Notes: generated by a model not told the origin, from the letters alone. Positions 1 to 10,241 are shown, counted from the stretch's first letter. The stretch is DNA of 64,000 nucleotides from Platanthera guangdongensis (GCA_039583875.1 CM077159.1:100429707-100493706), one strand, 5' to 3'. Numbers and translations: made by a program.

Positions 1-2408
1 ACATCCTCATCTACTCGAGGACAAAGGAGGAGCACAAACGACATTTGATGCTGACCCTGGAGAGACTGCGGGAGCACAAGATTTACGCGAAGTTCAGCAA
101 ATGCCAGTTCTGGTTGAGGGAGGTGGCTTTCCTAGGCCATATCATCGGTGGTGTTGGGTTGGCAGTGGACCCGGCCAAGAATCAGGCAGTTCGGGATTGG
201 CCGCAACTGAAGTCGGCCTCAGATGTGCAGAGTTTTCTAGGACTTGCCGGTTACTACCGGAAATTTGTGGGGGGATTTTCTCGTATTGCCCTTCCACTCA
301 CATCCCTGACGAGGAAGGATGTGCCCTTTGTCTGGACCCAGCAGTGCGAGGTGGCTTTTCAGGAGCTGAAGGATCGACTCACCTTGGCTCCTATACTTGC
401 CCTCCCTTCGGGGAAAGAAGGATTCCAGGTCTACAATGACTCTTCCTACCAGGGCATGGGTGCGGTGCTGATGTAGAATGGTCGTGTGATAGCATACGCT
501 TCTCGACAGCTGAAAAAGCATGAGCAGAACTACCCAGTTCATGACTTAGAGATGGGAGCATTCATATTTGCTCTGAAAGTCTGGCGACACTATCTGTACG
601 GTGTCTAGTGCGACATTTACTCCGATCACAAGAACTTGAGGTATGTGGACACGCAAAAGGAGCTGAATATCAGGTAGAGATGATGGGAGGCATTTCTAGC
701 AGATTACCAGTACGAGATGCACTACCACCCAGGGAAGACGAACGTGGTGGCAGATACGCGGAGCCGGAAAGCCACAAACTCTAGAGCGGGTATGCAGTTG
801 ATGGCCTTGGAGTTAGTTCAGATGTTAGAAAATATGCAGATATCCTTGGTGTCCAAGGACCACCCTGAGCTGTACCGGGAGTACCTAGCATCGTTGGTTG
901 CCCCAGATGACATTCGAGACCGAGTCAGAGATGGGCAGAGGCAGGATGCCCAGCTAGAGTCGATATTCTGGGCATTAGAAGCAGGCACATCTGGAGATTA
1001 CTCGCTGAGGGATGGTCTAGTGTGTTTCAGAGGACGGATTTACATACCAGAGGGAGGCTAGATCCGGGAAGATATCATGACGGAGGCTCATTGCAGTCGG
1101 TATTCAGTACACTCCTATGTTACGAAGATGACTGCAGACCTGAAGAAGACCATGTACTGGCCAGGCATGAAGAAGGATATCACCTACTTCGTGACCCATT
1201 GCGAGGCATGCCAGCTAGTGAAGGCAGAATGCAGAAACCCCGCAGGATTGTTGCAGCCACTCCCAGTGCCGGAGTGGAAGTTCGATGATATCGCAATGGA
1301 CTTCGTACATGGGCTTTCCCGATCGCAGACAGGAAATGATTCGATTTGGGTAATCATCGACCGGCTGACGAAGGTAGCCAGATTTATTCCGATCAAGAAG
1401 GATGACTCAGTTGGTGTGCTGGTTCGGAAATTCGTGGAGTAGTTCGTCCGTTATCATGGCATACCCAGGTCTATTGTATCGGATCGGGATGGACGGTTTA
1501 CGTCTAGGGAGTGGAGATCAGTGCAGACTTACTTGGGAACTCGGCTAACATTCAGTACAACATTTCATACCCAGACTGATGGGCAGAAGGAACGTACCAA
1601 CCAGACGCTGGAAGATCTGTTACGACTTTGCATATTGGATCGCGGTGAGCCTTGGGAGAAGCTGTTGCCACTAATTGAGTTCTTGTACAAAAACAGCTAC
1701 CAGTCTAGCATAAGGATGGCTCCTTATGAGGCCCTATACGGACGGAGGTGTAGGACTCCGCTGTCATGGATATAGGACGAGGATCCGAAGGCTTTAGGTT
1801 CGGAGTTTGTTGAGGACACTGAGGCTCGGATGAGGATGATACATGACAGGATGCTAGAGGCACAGAGCTGACATGCTAAGTATTACGATGCTCTACATCG
1901 TCAGGTGGAGTTCCAGGTGGGGGACCAGGTGTTCTTGAAGATCGGACCGATGCATGGGGTTTCACGGGTACGCGGTTGGAAGAAGAAGCTCAGCCCAAGA
2001 TATATGGGGCCTTATAGGATCCGGGAGCGGATCGGTCCCTTGGCTTACAGGCTAGAGCGGCCGCCGGAGCTGGCAAACCTGCACGACGTGTTCCATGTAT
2101 CCTCTCTTAGGAGGGCTCTACTACGCCCGGAACAACAGATTATGGCCACGGATGGGCCGGTAGCATCTGATCGGTCAGTTCACCTGGAGCCAGTCCGAAT
2201 CGATGACAAGGGAATGCGAGTCTTGCGCCGCAAGAAGGTTCCATTGGTCAAGGTCCTGTGGAGGAATCATGGGCGAGAGGAGCATACATGGGAGCCTCAT
2301 GACTTGATGCAACAGAGGTACCCGGAGCTTTTCAGTCAGGTATTACTCACAACCTCTCTGGATATTACAATTTTCCTTTCATATTTCAAACCACGCAGGC
2401 CTAACTAG
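1..2408 (+). pseudogene. Ty3/gypsy chromovirus pol, 3' part (RT end, RNase H, integrase, chromodomain)
   Basis: The reading frame starts inside the reverse transcriptase, just after its catalytic box. It continues through the RT thumb ([12 protein letters not shown] near 237-270), RNase H ([18 protein letters not shown], about 500-560) and the HHCC integrase finger (about 1080-1230). The integrase core follows (MDFVHGL near 1298, SDRDGRF near 1480, DGQKERTNQ near 1580), then a C-terminal chromodomain (about 2198-2330, with VLWRNHGREEHTWEP). This order is that of plant chromoviruses. The frame is never shifted, but eight in-frame premature stops break it (474, 606, 675, 681, 1059, 1440, 1773, 1869). 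The natural stop is at 2406. The RT start, protease and gag lie left of the window. The element is dead. Confidence 0.93.
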
Positions 2409-2679
2409 AATTTCGAGAACGAAATTTTTTATATATATTGGGATTTGTAATATCCCTCAAACAACCAGACCCCTAGGTGTGGTTTTGTCATGACTAGGTC
2501 ATGACAAAACCCCAGGAAGCCCAAGAAGGCCTAGTGAACCTAGGAATGTAGGTAAGACAACTATGGTCTGCAAATAGTAGATTTATGAACCCTAGTTTAA
2601 GATGATCATGGGGCTTCACCAAGACTTCAAGACCCCATCATGGTCTCACCAATCCATTGTAAGGTCCATTAGGGCCCTA

Positions 2680-3260
2680 AGGGTCCATTGGAGTCGACCC
2701 AGGGTGGCTAAGTTGACCTAGAACCACTCTAGGCCTAAATTGTGCAAGGTGCCCTAACTAAGGGCAGTGTGCCCTAGTGAAGCCCAACTAACCATACCAG
2801 GGTCTTCCTAGACCTAAAGTGGGGTCAATGGGTCACTAAGGACCCAAGGAGGGCAGTCAAAGTGGTTAAGTTGACCAAAGTCAACTCTAACCCTAAATGG
2901 GTCAAACTAGTCTACCTAGGGTCAATTGACCATCCCCTAGCCAAGTGGACCCCACCCATTCCCTCCAAACTCTAAAGTGAGGTCAATGGGCCACCTAGGA
3001 CCCATTGGAGTGAACTCTATAGTCTAAGTTGACCCAAGTCAACCTTAGCCCTAAAAAGGTCAAATTGTCCTAACTAAGGGGCAAGTGACCTACAGTGTGC
3101 AAGTTGACCATACCCAAGTACTTCTATACTTTAGGGAAGGCACATGGGTCACCAAGGACCCATTGGGATCAGCCCTAGTGGCTAATTTGACCAAAGTCAA
3201 CCCTTGGGTCAAAGTGGTCAAACCAGCCTAAATGGCTAACTCAAGCCCAATCCAAGTGGG
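2680..3260. promoter_or_regulatory. W-box-like TTGACC/GTCAA cluster in chromovirus LTR
   Basis: Roughly twenty TTGAC or GTCAA words occur in under 600 bases, several as back-to-back pairs such as TTGACCAAAGTCAA. TTGAC(C/T) is the core bound by plant WRKY factors. The clustering is seen directly. A regulatory role in stress-induced LTR transcription is inferred. Confidence 0.4.
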
Positions 3261-4469
3261 CTAGGCGCAAGTGTGGCCCATTGGTCTAGGTGGTGGTGAG
3301 ACATATTTTGGGCCAACCAAATTCAGAAATGGGTGACTAGGAGAGAGAAAGAGGGAGTTACCTAAAATTAGAGGAGAGAGAAAGAGGAGCTTAATGGCAA
3401 GGGGAGGAGTTTTCAGGAGGTGGCCGGCCAGTGGAGTAGCTCAGCCATTCAAATTTGGTGAAACCGAAAATCACCATTAAGGGGCTTTAATGGTGTCATG
3501 AAGAATTGGGGAGTTACAAACCGCCTCTCCCCAATTCCTTCATTAGAGACCTTCTCCAGGGCAAGGGGAAGAGTTTCCCCCGATCAGATCCCATTCACAG
3601 AGAAGTTGTTGTGGAGGTTGTAGAGGAGCCGAAGCTTGGTGGTCATAAATGGCGAGGAGGCACAACACCCGCTCTCAGGCCGCGATTCAGGTCATCCTCC
3701 ACACATTTTCCATGGGTAGATCTTAGTAATCCTTCGGGCCAAATTTCGGGCTCAATTGAGCCCGATCGGGAGAGCTTCTCTCCAAGTTTTTCCGCAAAAA
3801 AAATACTCATCGGGTTCGCCGGAATGGGCCCCTCCAGCAGCTATGCCGCCCCCTGGCGACAGCCACCACCTCAACGGAGGTGGTGGTGGCGTTGGCTGGC
3901 CAGGGAGGTGCCTGGTTGGCCGGCGACAAGGATTTGAAGTTGGCCCAGGAAAATTCAATCCAGGCCATTGGCGCGCGGGGACGATGACGAGATGTTGTCC
4001 AAAAGTGCGCCAAGATTCGTGCAGAATAGAAATTAAACTATAGATTATATCATACATTTTAATGAATTTGTCACACTTTTTCTATTTAATATTTTAAATT
4101 ATTAAAAATACTTAGAGACTCTGTATGAGAAAATGGTCAACATAAAAATTGTAGCCTGGTGAGTCTAGTTTACTGCAAAATTGGTTTGAACCAATTTAGG
4201 TGCCTAGTTTGACCAGACCCTCATTTTGGTGGGCTCTATACCTAGGGCTATGCAGAAATTAAAATGGATGCCCACCCTTCATCTCTGGTACAAATAACTT
4301 GAAATTTGGACAGGGAGTTACCCTAGATCATATCTAGGCCTGCCCAAAAATGAGAATTTTTGGGGACAATTTTTCTATAGTTTTTGAAATTATTTAATTT
4401 CCCTAGGGTAATTTAATTTAGGGACCAAATGATATCCAAACTCACCCAAATTTTGGTGAGTGGTGCTTG

Positions 4470-4474
4470 GGGTC
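4470..4474. repeat. Target site duplication of element A (left)
   Basis: GGGTC directly precedes the left LTR edge of element A and recurs at 17688-17692 directly after the right edge. Five bases is the usual copia duplication length. Confidence 0.95.
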
Positions 4475-4494
4475 TGAAAGATATGGTACCTAAA

Positions 4495-4524
4495 CACCTA
4501 GAGGGGGGGGGGGGTGAATAGGTG
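4495..4524 (-). other. C-tract hairpin at LTR 3' end (element A)
   Basis: CACCTA (4495-4500) and TAGGTG (4519-4524) form a perfect 6-bp inverted repeat around a run of twelve G on the + strand. Equivalent hairpins occur in every copia LTR here, with a different stem in element C. Confidence 0.6.
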
Positions 4525-4752
4525 ACCTAAACCTTTTTAAAACTTTGTTGGCAGCACAACAGTTATTTCACAGATTACTACAGCTAACAGCAATTACAGA
4601 AATCAAACAGTCAATCCACAGCACAGCACAACAGACACACTAATTTATAGTGGTTCCCCAATCTTTGGGTACATCCACTTTCCCCCTTCGCCTATCTAGC
4701 AGTGTACTAGATTCAGCCAAACTTCTCCACTATCTCAGAACCTAACAAGGTT

Positions 4753-4905
4753 CCTACACCTCAGGCCCAAAGCCTTACACTCAGCCACACAGGCCTACAC
4801 TCAGCCACCCAGGCCTACACTCAGCCAATTGAGGCTTACACTCAGCCAATTAAGGCCTACACTCAGAGTTCTTCAACTCCTACACTCAGGCAATCAAGCC
4901 CTACC
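4753..4905 (-). repeat. Tandem U5 repeats, CTGAGTGTAGGCCT unit
   Basis: Several imperfect units of roughly 18-22 bases built on ACACTCAGCCA...GGCCT (+ strand) follow each other. The same array recurs in the other LTR of A (about 15841-15993), in B (about 28345-28510 and 39325-39490), and in weaker form in E and G. It lies downstream of the TATA box, so it would be transcribed. Confidence 0.8.
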
Positions 4906-5378
4906 CTCAGCCTTTATAATATAGGCTTACAATTCTCTCAGATCCAATGGATCCTACAAGTTAAAATAGAAAGTACAATAGCTAACTCTACAACTCAGAA
5001 AACAAGAGAGGAGTTGAGAGATTCTTGAAGAGTTCTTGGAAGAACTCATCTATATCCAAACTGACTTAGCTTCCCTCAAAGCTTCTTGATTAGAACTGAA
5101 TTAGTCTGAATCTTCTGCAGTTGTTCCTTGACCTCTGCTTCTTGAAATCCAGATGACTCTGAATTCTTCTTCTCAGCCTTAGTTCCAAAGACTGAATTCT
5201 TGGTTGGAGCTCTCTCTCTCCAACTTCTTAGATCTGCAGTTGGACTGACAGATCTTCTTGTGTTGATCCTCTGTGTATCACTTCTTGATTTAATCTGATC
5301 AACTACTTTAAGTATTCTCTCAAGCTGTAACTCTTGTTTCTCAATCACAACAACAACTGTTTCTGTAAACTATGGATG

Positions 5379-5390
5379 CCTATTTATAGG
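5379..5390 (-). promoter_or_regulatory. LTR TATA box, element A 3' LTR
   Basis: CCTATAAATAGG on the minus strand, itself palindromic at its ends, lies downstream of the palindrome array. It follows by about 12 bases the CCGG-type inverted repeat at 5403-5420. The same block is at 16467-16478, 27868-27879 and 38854-38865. Confidence 0.8.
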
Positions 5391-5522
5391 CTTCCTTCAT
5401 GGTAATCGGCTGATCCGGTTCATAACAGACTTCTGATTTCTCTGACAGTTGCAGTAGACCGGCTGGATCGGCAGCTGTCATGTCAACCAGTCACTTCTTG
5501 AAATTCTCTAACTGTCAGATAG

Positions 5523-6455
5523 TGTCGAGACTTTCTGTTCTTAAGTGTCGACACTTATAGACTAAGTGTCGACACATGTTGTATAAGTGTCGACACAAGT
5601 CTACAAGGTGTCGACACAATTCCTTGTATGTCTCGACACAGATTCTTCTGCATGTGTCGACACTGAAATTGAGTGTCGACACAAGTCTTGTGCTTCATTC
5701 TTTAACTGTATTCTTCTAAGTGTCGACACATGTTCTTTGTGTCGACACAACTTTATGTGTTGAAACTGTCAAGTGTCGACACTGCTTCTTGGTGTCGACA
5801 CAAGTCTTCACTTTTGTTTCTTCAGCTGAGTGTCGACACATTCCTTTAGTGTCGACACTTGTACTTAGAATATTTTGTAACTTTTCTGTTCTTTGCTAAG
5901 TGTCGACACAGCTCCTTGTGTCGACACTTTCTTCAAGTGTAGAGTCTTCAACTAAGTGTCGACACATTGTGCTGAGTGTCGACACTTTCTTCAAGTGTTG
6001 ACTCTCCTGGTTGTGTGTCGACACATTGTGCTGAGTGTCGACACATTCCTCAAATGCTGACTCTTCTGGTTGTGTGTCGACACATTGTGCTGAGTGTCGA
6101 CACATTCCTCAAATGCTGACTCTTCTGCATAGTGTCGACACATTGTGTTGAGTGTCGACACTTGTACTTAGATTCTGCAGACTTTTGCTGAGTGTCGACA
6201 CAACTCCAAGTGTCGACACTTTCTGGTGTTGACTCAGCTCTTCTAGGTGTCGACACTTCTGCTAAGTGTCGACACAGCTTTTCTGCATTCTTCTACACTG
6301 AGTGTCGACACAGCTCCAAGTGTCGACACTTTCTGTCTAGTGTCGACTCTTCATCCCAGGTGTCGACACAATGACTCCAAGTGTCGACACTGCTTGTCTG
6401 GGTGTCGACACAAGCTTTCTCAAGTGTCGACACTTTCCCTCTAGGTGTCGACACA
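5523..6455. repeat. GTGTCGACAC palindrome array (element A 3' LTR)
   Basis: My hand count gives about 33 perfect GTGTCGACAC decamers plus several one-base variants (TCTCGACACA, GTGTCGACTC) in 0.93 kb. Start-to-start distances are mostly 18-22 bp, with larger gaps between groups. Around 6012-6130 a paired module of about 59 bp is repeated. The linkers are AT-rich and diverged while the decamer is kept, which argues for selection on the decamer rather than simple tandem duplication. Short ORFs read through the array are artefacts. Confidence 0.95.
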
Positions 6456-6599
6456 TGGACTTAGAAACTTTTAGCTTCAGTCTAGTGAATACCTAACCTG
6501 CACAAGTAACTCAAACACACATCAAATACATTATGATGTATATCATTGAGTTAGGTGAGGCTTCTTCAAATCAGGTACATTTGACCAATGTACCCAACA

Positions 6600-6613
6600 A
6601 TCTCCCCCTATTT
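6600..6613 (-). other. Polypurine tract, element A
   Basis: AAATAGGGGGAGAT on the minus strand directly abuts the 3' LTR start TGTTGGG. It is the expected primer for plus-strand DNA synthesis and is identical in B and E. Confidence 0.9.
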
Positions 6614-6901
6614 GGAGAAGTCATAACCCTTAGTCAATGATATACACCACTCATAATTAAAAATTATAAAATGATGTAAAACAGGTATATGTCAACAGAG
6701 TTAAACTTAAACATGTAATAAAGCACACATGTATACTCATACAGCATTACAGAACAAACAAGAATTAGACACATTCTACTAAACAATCATGAAATATATA
6801 TTTATCAAAAACTGTTCATACATTGTTTGCAATATATTTTCAAAGATTTACAATAATGTTTAGATGTAACAGAGTACAACATTCTTCAGTCTAAGCTTAG
6901 T
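6614..6901 (-). other. Element A 3' untranslated stretch between ORF3 and PPT
   Basis: AT-rich non-coding sequence of about 290 bases. It includes TCAATGATATACA (6634-6646), which is the inverse of a sequence inside the LTR (6537-6549). Nothing else is recognised. Confidence 0.7.
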
Positions 6902-9725
6902 CTAATTCTGCTCTGGTTCTTTTATGACTATGCCTTTTCCAGCTTGCACTTTGGCCTTTACAGCAGCAGCAGCAGCAGCAGGCTCAGCTTCAGCAGTCTT
7001 CTTCCCTTTGGAGTCCTTCTTCTTCTGTTCTTCAGCCTTGATTTTTTGCCTCTCAAAGTAATGATAGGGCTTAGGAAAGTACTTGCTAGGCTCCACAGCT
7101 GTAGGAGGTAGCTTTCCTAACTTAGCCTTCCTTCTATGCTGGACAATGGCTTCCTGCCTGATTTCATGCTTCCTCCACTCTGCTTCTGAGAACCATTTAT
7201 TCCTCTCATGTGCATTGTCCTTGGCTGCTTTCCAGGCTGTGAGAATGATGTTCCTAGAAGTAGGGCTCCACTGTTCAAAATCTGGTTTTTGCTCAGCAAG
7301 TTCCCTGAACTTCTTCTTTGACAGCCTTGTCTCTTCCTCTTTGTCCAAAGCCTCTTGCATAGCAGCTGTAATAGGTTGAACAACCTTTTCCAGAACAATA
7401 TTAGGCTTACCAGCAGTTGGACTATACATTGTGCTTACATCAGCATGAACCATGTCAAAATCTGGAGGTGGATAGATCACCTGAGCTACTTCCTGTTGCT
7501 CACCTCCAAGATATGCACTTTGAATACCAGATTCAGCTACATTGTCATCATCACACAGGGGAGGATAGCCCAGTGTAGCTCTGATGGAATTAGAAATCCA
7601 TTTGGCATGGTCAGAGCTAGCTTTGACTAACACCCTCTCCCCCTTTATGACTTCTTGTGCTACATGATCTCTCACATCATCTTTTTGGAATCTGATCTGA
7701 CTGTCCAAATACCTTATGCCATCCTTAAAGAAAGGTCTAAGCTTTGTAAGCTGTTCAGAAATGACCTTCTGTGAATCTTTAATTGCAGTCTTTACAGCAG
7801 CAATTTCTTCCTGAAAGACTTTATCAAATTCAACCTTGGCAGCAGCAGAGGATGTTGAAGGTTCAGCAGACTTATTCTTGAGTTCAGTGACTATTGCATT
7901 GTGAGATGCAGTCAAATTATCATTCATCCTCAATTGATTCTCCAGCACATAGCCTTGCTTTAGTGCTATATCATCCACTTGAGTTTTTATTGTCTCTTGA
8001 TGGGTTGCCAGATAAACCACTGCATTAGCACCCTTTTGAAAACAGTCAGTCATCTCCTTTTTATTAAGGTTCATTTCAAACCTTATTGACTTGATGTCCT
8101 GTGCCAGATCCGATTGAAGTGCCTTGTGCCCTTCATCAACATAAGTTTCTATAGCCTTCCTTTGTTCATCCATCTTGATTTGCATTGCAAGCAGTAGAGC
8201 ACTGTAATCAGTGGATGGAGCTTGTTGAACTAAGGAGTGTTGAGCAACAGTTTGTAGAGCCTTCTTGTAGCTCTGGCTCCTTCTTTTGAAAACAAAGAAT
8301 TGTTTCTTCTTAGCTTGCTCAGTTTCATCATCCTCAGACTCTGAAGTACTGGCTATATCCACCCTATCCTTAGGGCTTGATAGTTTTTCAGTTTGCACAT
8401 CTTGTGCCTTCTCAGTATCTAGCCTTATAGGCTCTTCCTGAACATCCAAGTTCTCCCCTCAATAGCAGCACTCTTCTCTTCATCAGCAGCAGTCTTGTCC
8501 ATGTCAAAATCTTCTTGATCTAAATTCAGAAATAGATCTTCCATTGTATATTCTGGGGGTGACTGTGCAGGAGATGTACTGTGTTCATCAGCTACAACAG
8601 ATGTGTCTTGGAGAACAACATCTGGTTCTTGAGTTGCTTGCTGATTTTGCTGATGGTCATCAGACAAATCAGAATTTATTATAGAAAAATTGAAAGTATT
8701 AAGGTCAACAAGTACCTCTTAGATGAGGATGGTGGCTTGCTCACTCTCCAGTGTAGATGGTTCTGCTACACCTGGAAGCTCCCCTGGCTTGGATCCCTAG
8801 GGATGGGGCTAGTGTGAGGCAACTCCCCCTGGATCTCAGCTGGCTCTTGTGGAGCAGGTGACTTCTCTGCAGCCACATCTATTGGACTATCAGGAGTGAA
8901 AACAACATGTTCTTCACTGCCTGAGCTGCTGGAAGACTCCTGAGTCACAGCAGCAGTCTTCCTCTTCTTCCTGGGAGGAGAGTCTTTCTTTGAAACTTGC
9001 TTTTCTGGGGTTGGAACTTCTTTGGACAGCACTCTTTCCCATCTAGAGAATATCCTTGAGTCCATTCTCCTCATGTGATTGATTTTAGTTCCAGCAGCAG
9101 TGCTCATTACCTCTGGAATTGATCCAGCCAGGTAGAAACTTAGTATCCTGCCCAGATTGGGCTTCTTCAGACTTTCCTTCACTTTCTCAAATACAATCAT
9201 AGACCAGTCTGTTTTGAGGTTGAAGATGATTCTGGTCATAATACTGAACATAGAGGCTGACACCCTGTCATGTCCTCCTGGTTTGCTTAGTAAAACTTTG
9301 CCTACAACTTCAGACAGGAATTTGCCTTGATTATTCATTCCCTTCCTGTTGAAAACTGATCCTATTTTCATCTTAGGATCAAGACCACACCAGACCAAAG
9401 CTTCCCTGGTCTTGGATGTAGAAATTTCTTCTTCTTCTTGAACTTTAGGTAGCTGAAGTACCTTTCTCAAGGACTTGGGTGAAACCTTGACCTTGGTGCC
9501 ATGCACCCTTGACTTAATTCTGTAGCCTGAGTCATCTACAGACGCTCCAGTAAGGAATTCAATAACTTCCTTCTTCCAAATTTTGGTTGGTTCTGAAACC
9601 AAAAACTCCAATCCTGAATCGGTGACTAGGGTTACCACCGTCTTGATTTCTTGATCGCCATCGTCAAAAGCACCTCGCACGAGCTCATACCCTTCGTTAA
9701 CATTTTCCTCGAGCTTGGGAGCCAT
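6902..9725 (-). pseudogene. Element A ORF3: nuclear-type coiled-coil protein of unknown function, split by frameshifts
   Basis: The ATG at 9725 opens a 319-codon frame. The protein continues in a second frame (about 8667-8425) and a third (8449-6902, 515 codons), so two indels have broken one ORF of over 900 codons. In order it has: an N-terminal globular domain (residues 1-215, with IWKKEVIEFL and GSVFNRKGM); a basic cluster RKKRK at 252-256 that resembles a nuclear localisation signal; a Ser/Glu/Pro-rich acidic linker; a basic KRRSQSYKKAL block; long Gln/Lys/Glu coiled coils; and a conserved tail with YFPKPYHYFERQKIKAEE. I see no signal peptide or membrane segment, so it does not look like an envelope protein. 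The N-terminal part may be related to plant transposon-associated domains; I cannot search. Similar ORFs are in B, E and G. Confidence 0.85.
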
Positions 9726-10241
9726 TAGGGTTTGAAGATTTAGTCTTGAGAAGAGAGAAATGTCGACACAAGAGTTTTGGTCTCGAAACTTTTGAAAGCG
9801 TGTCGAACAAACAAAGACAGAATCCTATTTATACCTTTCTGGTTGAAGACGAACAGGCGGGATGGATTACTAAAGATGTGTCGACACTGGCAATAAGTGT
9901 CGACACTGACTGATAATGTCTCGACACTCATGTGTCGACACAAGTTTAAGTCAACAGATTTTATGTGTCGACACTTGGTTAAGTGTCGACACCACACTAC
10001 TCGACATGTAGTCGAGACTTTACTTAGAAAATTCTGAGTAAAACTTAAGTGTCGACACCTTATTGGATGTGTCGACACCTACTCGACATGTGTCGACACT
10101 AACATTCTGAAGTGTCGACACCAACTTCCTAGATGTGTCGACACCATTTTCCTGAAGTGTCGACACTTACTATTTTGTGTCGACATAGACTTGTCTATGT
10201 GTCGACACCTTTTTACTTAGCCAATTTTTAGTTCTGTAAAC
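9726..10241 (-). promoter_or_regulatory. Element A internal promoter for ORF3 (palindrome array, TATA, telo-box)
   Basis: Between the pol stop and the ORF3 ATG lies a second, smaller array of GTGTCGACAC (about 9890-10210) with starts 18-23 bp apart. Next on the minus strand comes TATAAATAGG (9824-9833), about 100 bases before the ATG, and then AAACCCTA touching the ATG. The layout copies the LTR promoter in miniature. It recurs in B and E. Independent transcription of ORF3 is inferred. Confidence 0.75.

Larger units (their letters stand above)
2446..4474 (+). repeat. Chromovirus 3' LTR, left part (split by element A)
   Basis: The LTR begins at TGTAATATCCC about 37 bases after the pol stop. 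Its first 200 bases recur at 58758-58963, which confirms an LTR edge. It is interrupted at 4474 by element A and resumes at 17693. It has no credible coding content; ORFs at 3506-4057 are short, overlap on both strands and match nothing. The part at about 2680-3260 is dense in TTGACC/GGTCAA words. The 3560-3960 part is GC-rich with purine-rich GGTGG runs and may belong to the transcribed leader. Confidence 0.85.
4475..6599 (-). repeat. Element A 3' LTR (2125 bp)
   Basis: Edges are TGAAAGATAT at the left and TACCCAACA at the right on the + strand. Read on the element strand it holds a terminal hairpin and about 33 GTGTCGACAC palindromes. These are followed by a CCGG-type palindrome, a TATA box (5379-5390), tandem units of about 20 bases around CTGAGTGTAGGCC (about 4753-4905), a conserved GGGGAACCACTATAAA block (about 4640) and a C-tract hairpin (4495-4524) near the end. 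Confidence 0.96.

Noticed and set aside
3506..4057. ORFs on both strands in the chromovirus LTR (up to 143 codons)
   Set aside because: They overlap in opposite strands within a GC-rich LTR section and show no recognisable domain.
5076..5348. 90-codon minus-strand ORF in the LTR leader of element A (also 16164-16436)
   Set aside because: It lies in the transcribed part of the LTR just after the TATA box and is identical in both A LTRs, but the collinear B, E and G leaders do not keep the frame. Its conservation is explained by the two LTRs being copies of each other.
5896..6444. Short ORFs over the palindrome arrays (STQLQVSTLS, CRHSAQCVDT and similar), also at 16984-17584, 26891-27767, 37877-38753, 52657-53266 and 60225-60912
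   Set aside because: They exist because the decamer lacks stop codons in several frames. They occur on both strands and in different frames with no start context or conservation beyond the repeat.
5523..6455. CRISPR-like array (regularly spaced short palindromic repeats)
   Set aside because: The repeat is only 10 bp, spacers are about 10 bp and not unique, no cas genes are present, and it sits in the LTR of a plant retrotransposon.
5523..6455. Cloning-linker contamination (GTCGAC is a SalI site, CTCGAG a XhoI site)
   Set aside because: The sites occur dozens of times within LTRs, in both LTRs of each element and in several families, with natural variants. No vector sequence is present.
6902..9725. 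ORF3 as an envelope gene
   Set aside because: Sirevirus third ORFs are often called env-like, but I see no signal peptide, hydrophobic membrane segment or cleavage region. The protein is highly charged with a nuclear-type basic cluster.
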